Source of the DNA: Pseudomonadota bacterium
Lineage (GTDB): Bacteria; Myxococcota_A; Polyangia; Haliangiales; Haliangiaceae
Reading direction: 5' to 3'
Assembly: GCA_023430775.1 (NCBI GenBank)
Contig: JAEYYY010000666.1
Coordinates: forward strand, 1 to 7,099
DNA length: 7,099 nucleotides
Part shown: positions 6,478 through 7,099 of the stretch, piece by piece
Layout of the letters: each line of letters starts with the position of its first letter
How positions within the stretch are numbered: the first letter of the stretch is position 1
Made by a program: the position numbers and the translations under genes
The notes under the pieces: model-generated
What the model saw: the letters and a program-made list of their open reading frames with translations, nothing else
Told to the model about the DNA's origin: nothing
Database searches by the model: none

Positions 6478-7099
6478 GGCGGGTCGCGGTCGCGCTCCTC
6501 CTGGTCGGCAGCACCGCCGCCGCCGAGCCCAACCTCCGTCTCGAGCGCGCGCCGCTGCCGCGCACGCTGCGGATGCGCCGCCCGGTCGCGCAGGCTCCGG
6601 CGGCGGCATCGCGACCACGCGTGCCGATGCCGGTGGCGCCCGCGGCGACCACGAAGGCGATCCTGCCGAGCGATCCGATCGAGGAGATCGAGGGTCTGCG
6701 CGACGTCTCGCGCCCGGTGTCGTTCAGCCTGACGATGGGCTACCAGGTCGACGGTGCGCGGCCGAGCGACAAACCGACGCTCTCCGGCGACGAGTTCCGC
6801 GACGGGCGCGACTACGCGAAGCTGCGGTCGTACGGCTTCGGCGAGGGCTTTCTCAGCACGCGTGGCGTCGGCTTCTCCAGCCTGGAGACGTACTTCGCGC
6901 TGCGCTTCCAGGCCGCGCGCACGATCGAGACCCAATCGATCGACGGGCTGTCGAAGGTCGACGTGACGTCGCCGATCGCGACCTGGTTCACCAGCTCCGG
7001 CACCGAGATCCGCAGCGGCTGGGCCGAGGTGAAGGACTTCTTGCCGCGCAACCTCGGCATGAAGCACCTGCGCGTGCGCGCCGGCAGCTTGTTCGTCTA
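6474..7099 (+). CDS. Putative outer-membrane beta-barrel (porin-like) protein, N-terminal part, 3' truncated
   Basis: The frame is open from GTG 6474 to the window edge: 208 residues without a stop. Residues 1-17 form a Sec signal peptide (MRR, hydrophobic VAVALLLVG, then STAAA before Glu18, an AxA cleavage site). Residues 18-62 are Pro/Ala/Arg-rich and look like a periplasmic linker. From about residue 80 the sequence alternates polar and hydrophobic residues with many aromatics and glycines, for example VSFSLTMGYQVDG, SLETYFALRFQAA and LRVRAGSLFV. These look like amphipathic strands of a large outer-membrane barrel. The GTG overlaps the cytochrome stop as GTGA and has a good Shine-Dalgarno, so the two proteins are probably made together. 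Established porin-cytochrome systems (MtrAB, Geobacter OmbB/OmaB/OmcB) pair a barrel with multiheme cytochromes in this way. Unlike MtrB, no cysteine is present in the visible part. The barrel role is inferred; the C-terminus is needed to confirm it. Confidence 0.68.
   Translation, partial: MRRVAVALLLVGSTAAAEPNLRLERAPLPRTLRMRRPVAQAPAAASRPRVPMPVAPAATTKAILPSDPIEEIEGLRDVSRPVSFSLTMGYQVDGARPSDKPTLSGDEFRDGRDYAKLRSYGFGEGFLSTRGVGFSSLETYFALRFQAARTIETQSIDGLSKVDVTSPIATWFTSSGTEIRSGWAEVKDFLPRNLGMKHLRVRAGSLFV

Noticed and set aside
5572..6618. 348-residue minus-strand open frame opposite the cytochrome
   Set aside because: It is the complement of the heme-site codons, with no recognisable domain, and it crosses the junction of two plus-strand genes.
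1..7099. CRISPR arrays, tRNA or rRNA genes, insertion sequences, attachment sites
   Set aside because: No regularly spaced direct repeats, cloverleaf, transposase or terminal repeats were found on reading both strands; nearly every base belongs to a protein gene.

Overview
The window is very GC-rich (codon third positions are almost all G or C) and about 98% coding. Start codons are mixed ATG/GTG, most genes lack a clear Shine-Dalgarno site, and lipoprotein and multiheme genes are present. This suggests a Gram-negative, high-GC bacterium of the Myxococcota/deltaproteobacterial type (Haliangium/Kofleriaceae-like). That assignment is inference from style and gene content; there is no rRNA or other marker here.

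Layout: (1) bases 1-116 hold the C-terminal end of a cysteine-rich, probably exported protein on the + strand. (2) Bases 126-2113 hold a minus-strand pair read from right to left: a monofunctional aspartate kinase, then a cytosolic glycerophosphodiester phosphodiesterase whose GTG start overlaps the kinase stop codon (GTGA). (3) A 38-bp divergent gap at 2114-2151 separates this pair from a plus-strand operon. (4) The operon runs from 2152 past the right edge: a 716-residue TPR-like lipoprotein, a class I SAM-dependent methyltransferase (ATGA overlap), a lipoprotein cytochrome c with 14 CXXCH sites plus one CX4CH site (28-bp gap), and the N-terminal two hundred residues of an exported, probably beta-barrel outer-membrane protein (GTGA overlap, good Shine-Dalgarno).

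The kinase makes aspartyl phosphate for the Lys/Thr/Met pathway; the phosphodiesterase recovers sn-glycerol-3-phosphate from deacylated phospholipids. They share translation but no obvious pathway.

The item most worth attention is the right half. A 15-heme outer-membrane-type lipoprotein built from three triheme modules followed by three diheme modules is translationally coupled to a candidate porin. This has the genetic shape of a porin-cytochrome conduit that moves electrons across the outer membrane, but the porin lacks the N-terminal CXXC of MtrB in the visible part and the cytochrome does not look like MtrA. The TPR lipoprotein upstream could be an assembly or scaffold factor; the methyltransferase has an altered catalytic motif and an unknown substrate. 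No mobile elements, CRISPR arrays, tRNA or rRNA genes were seen, and no gene-free stretch exceeds 40 bases.
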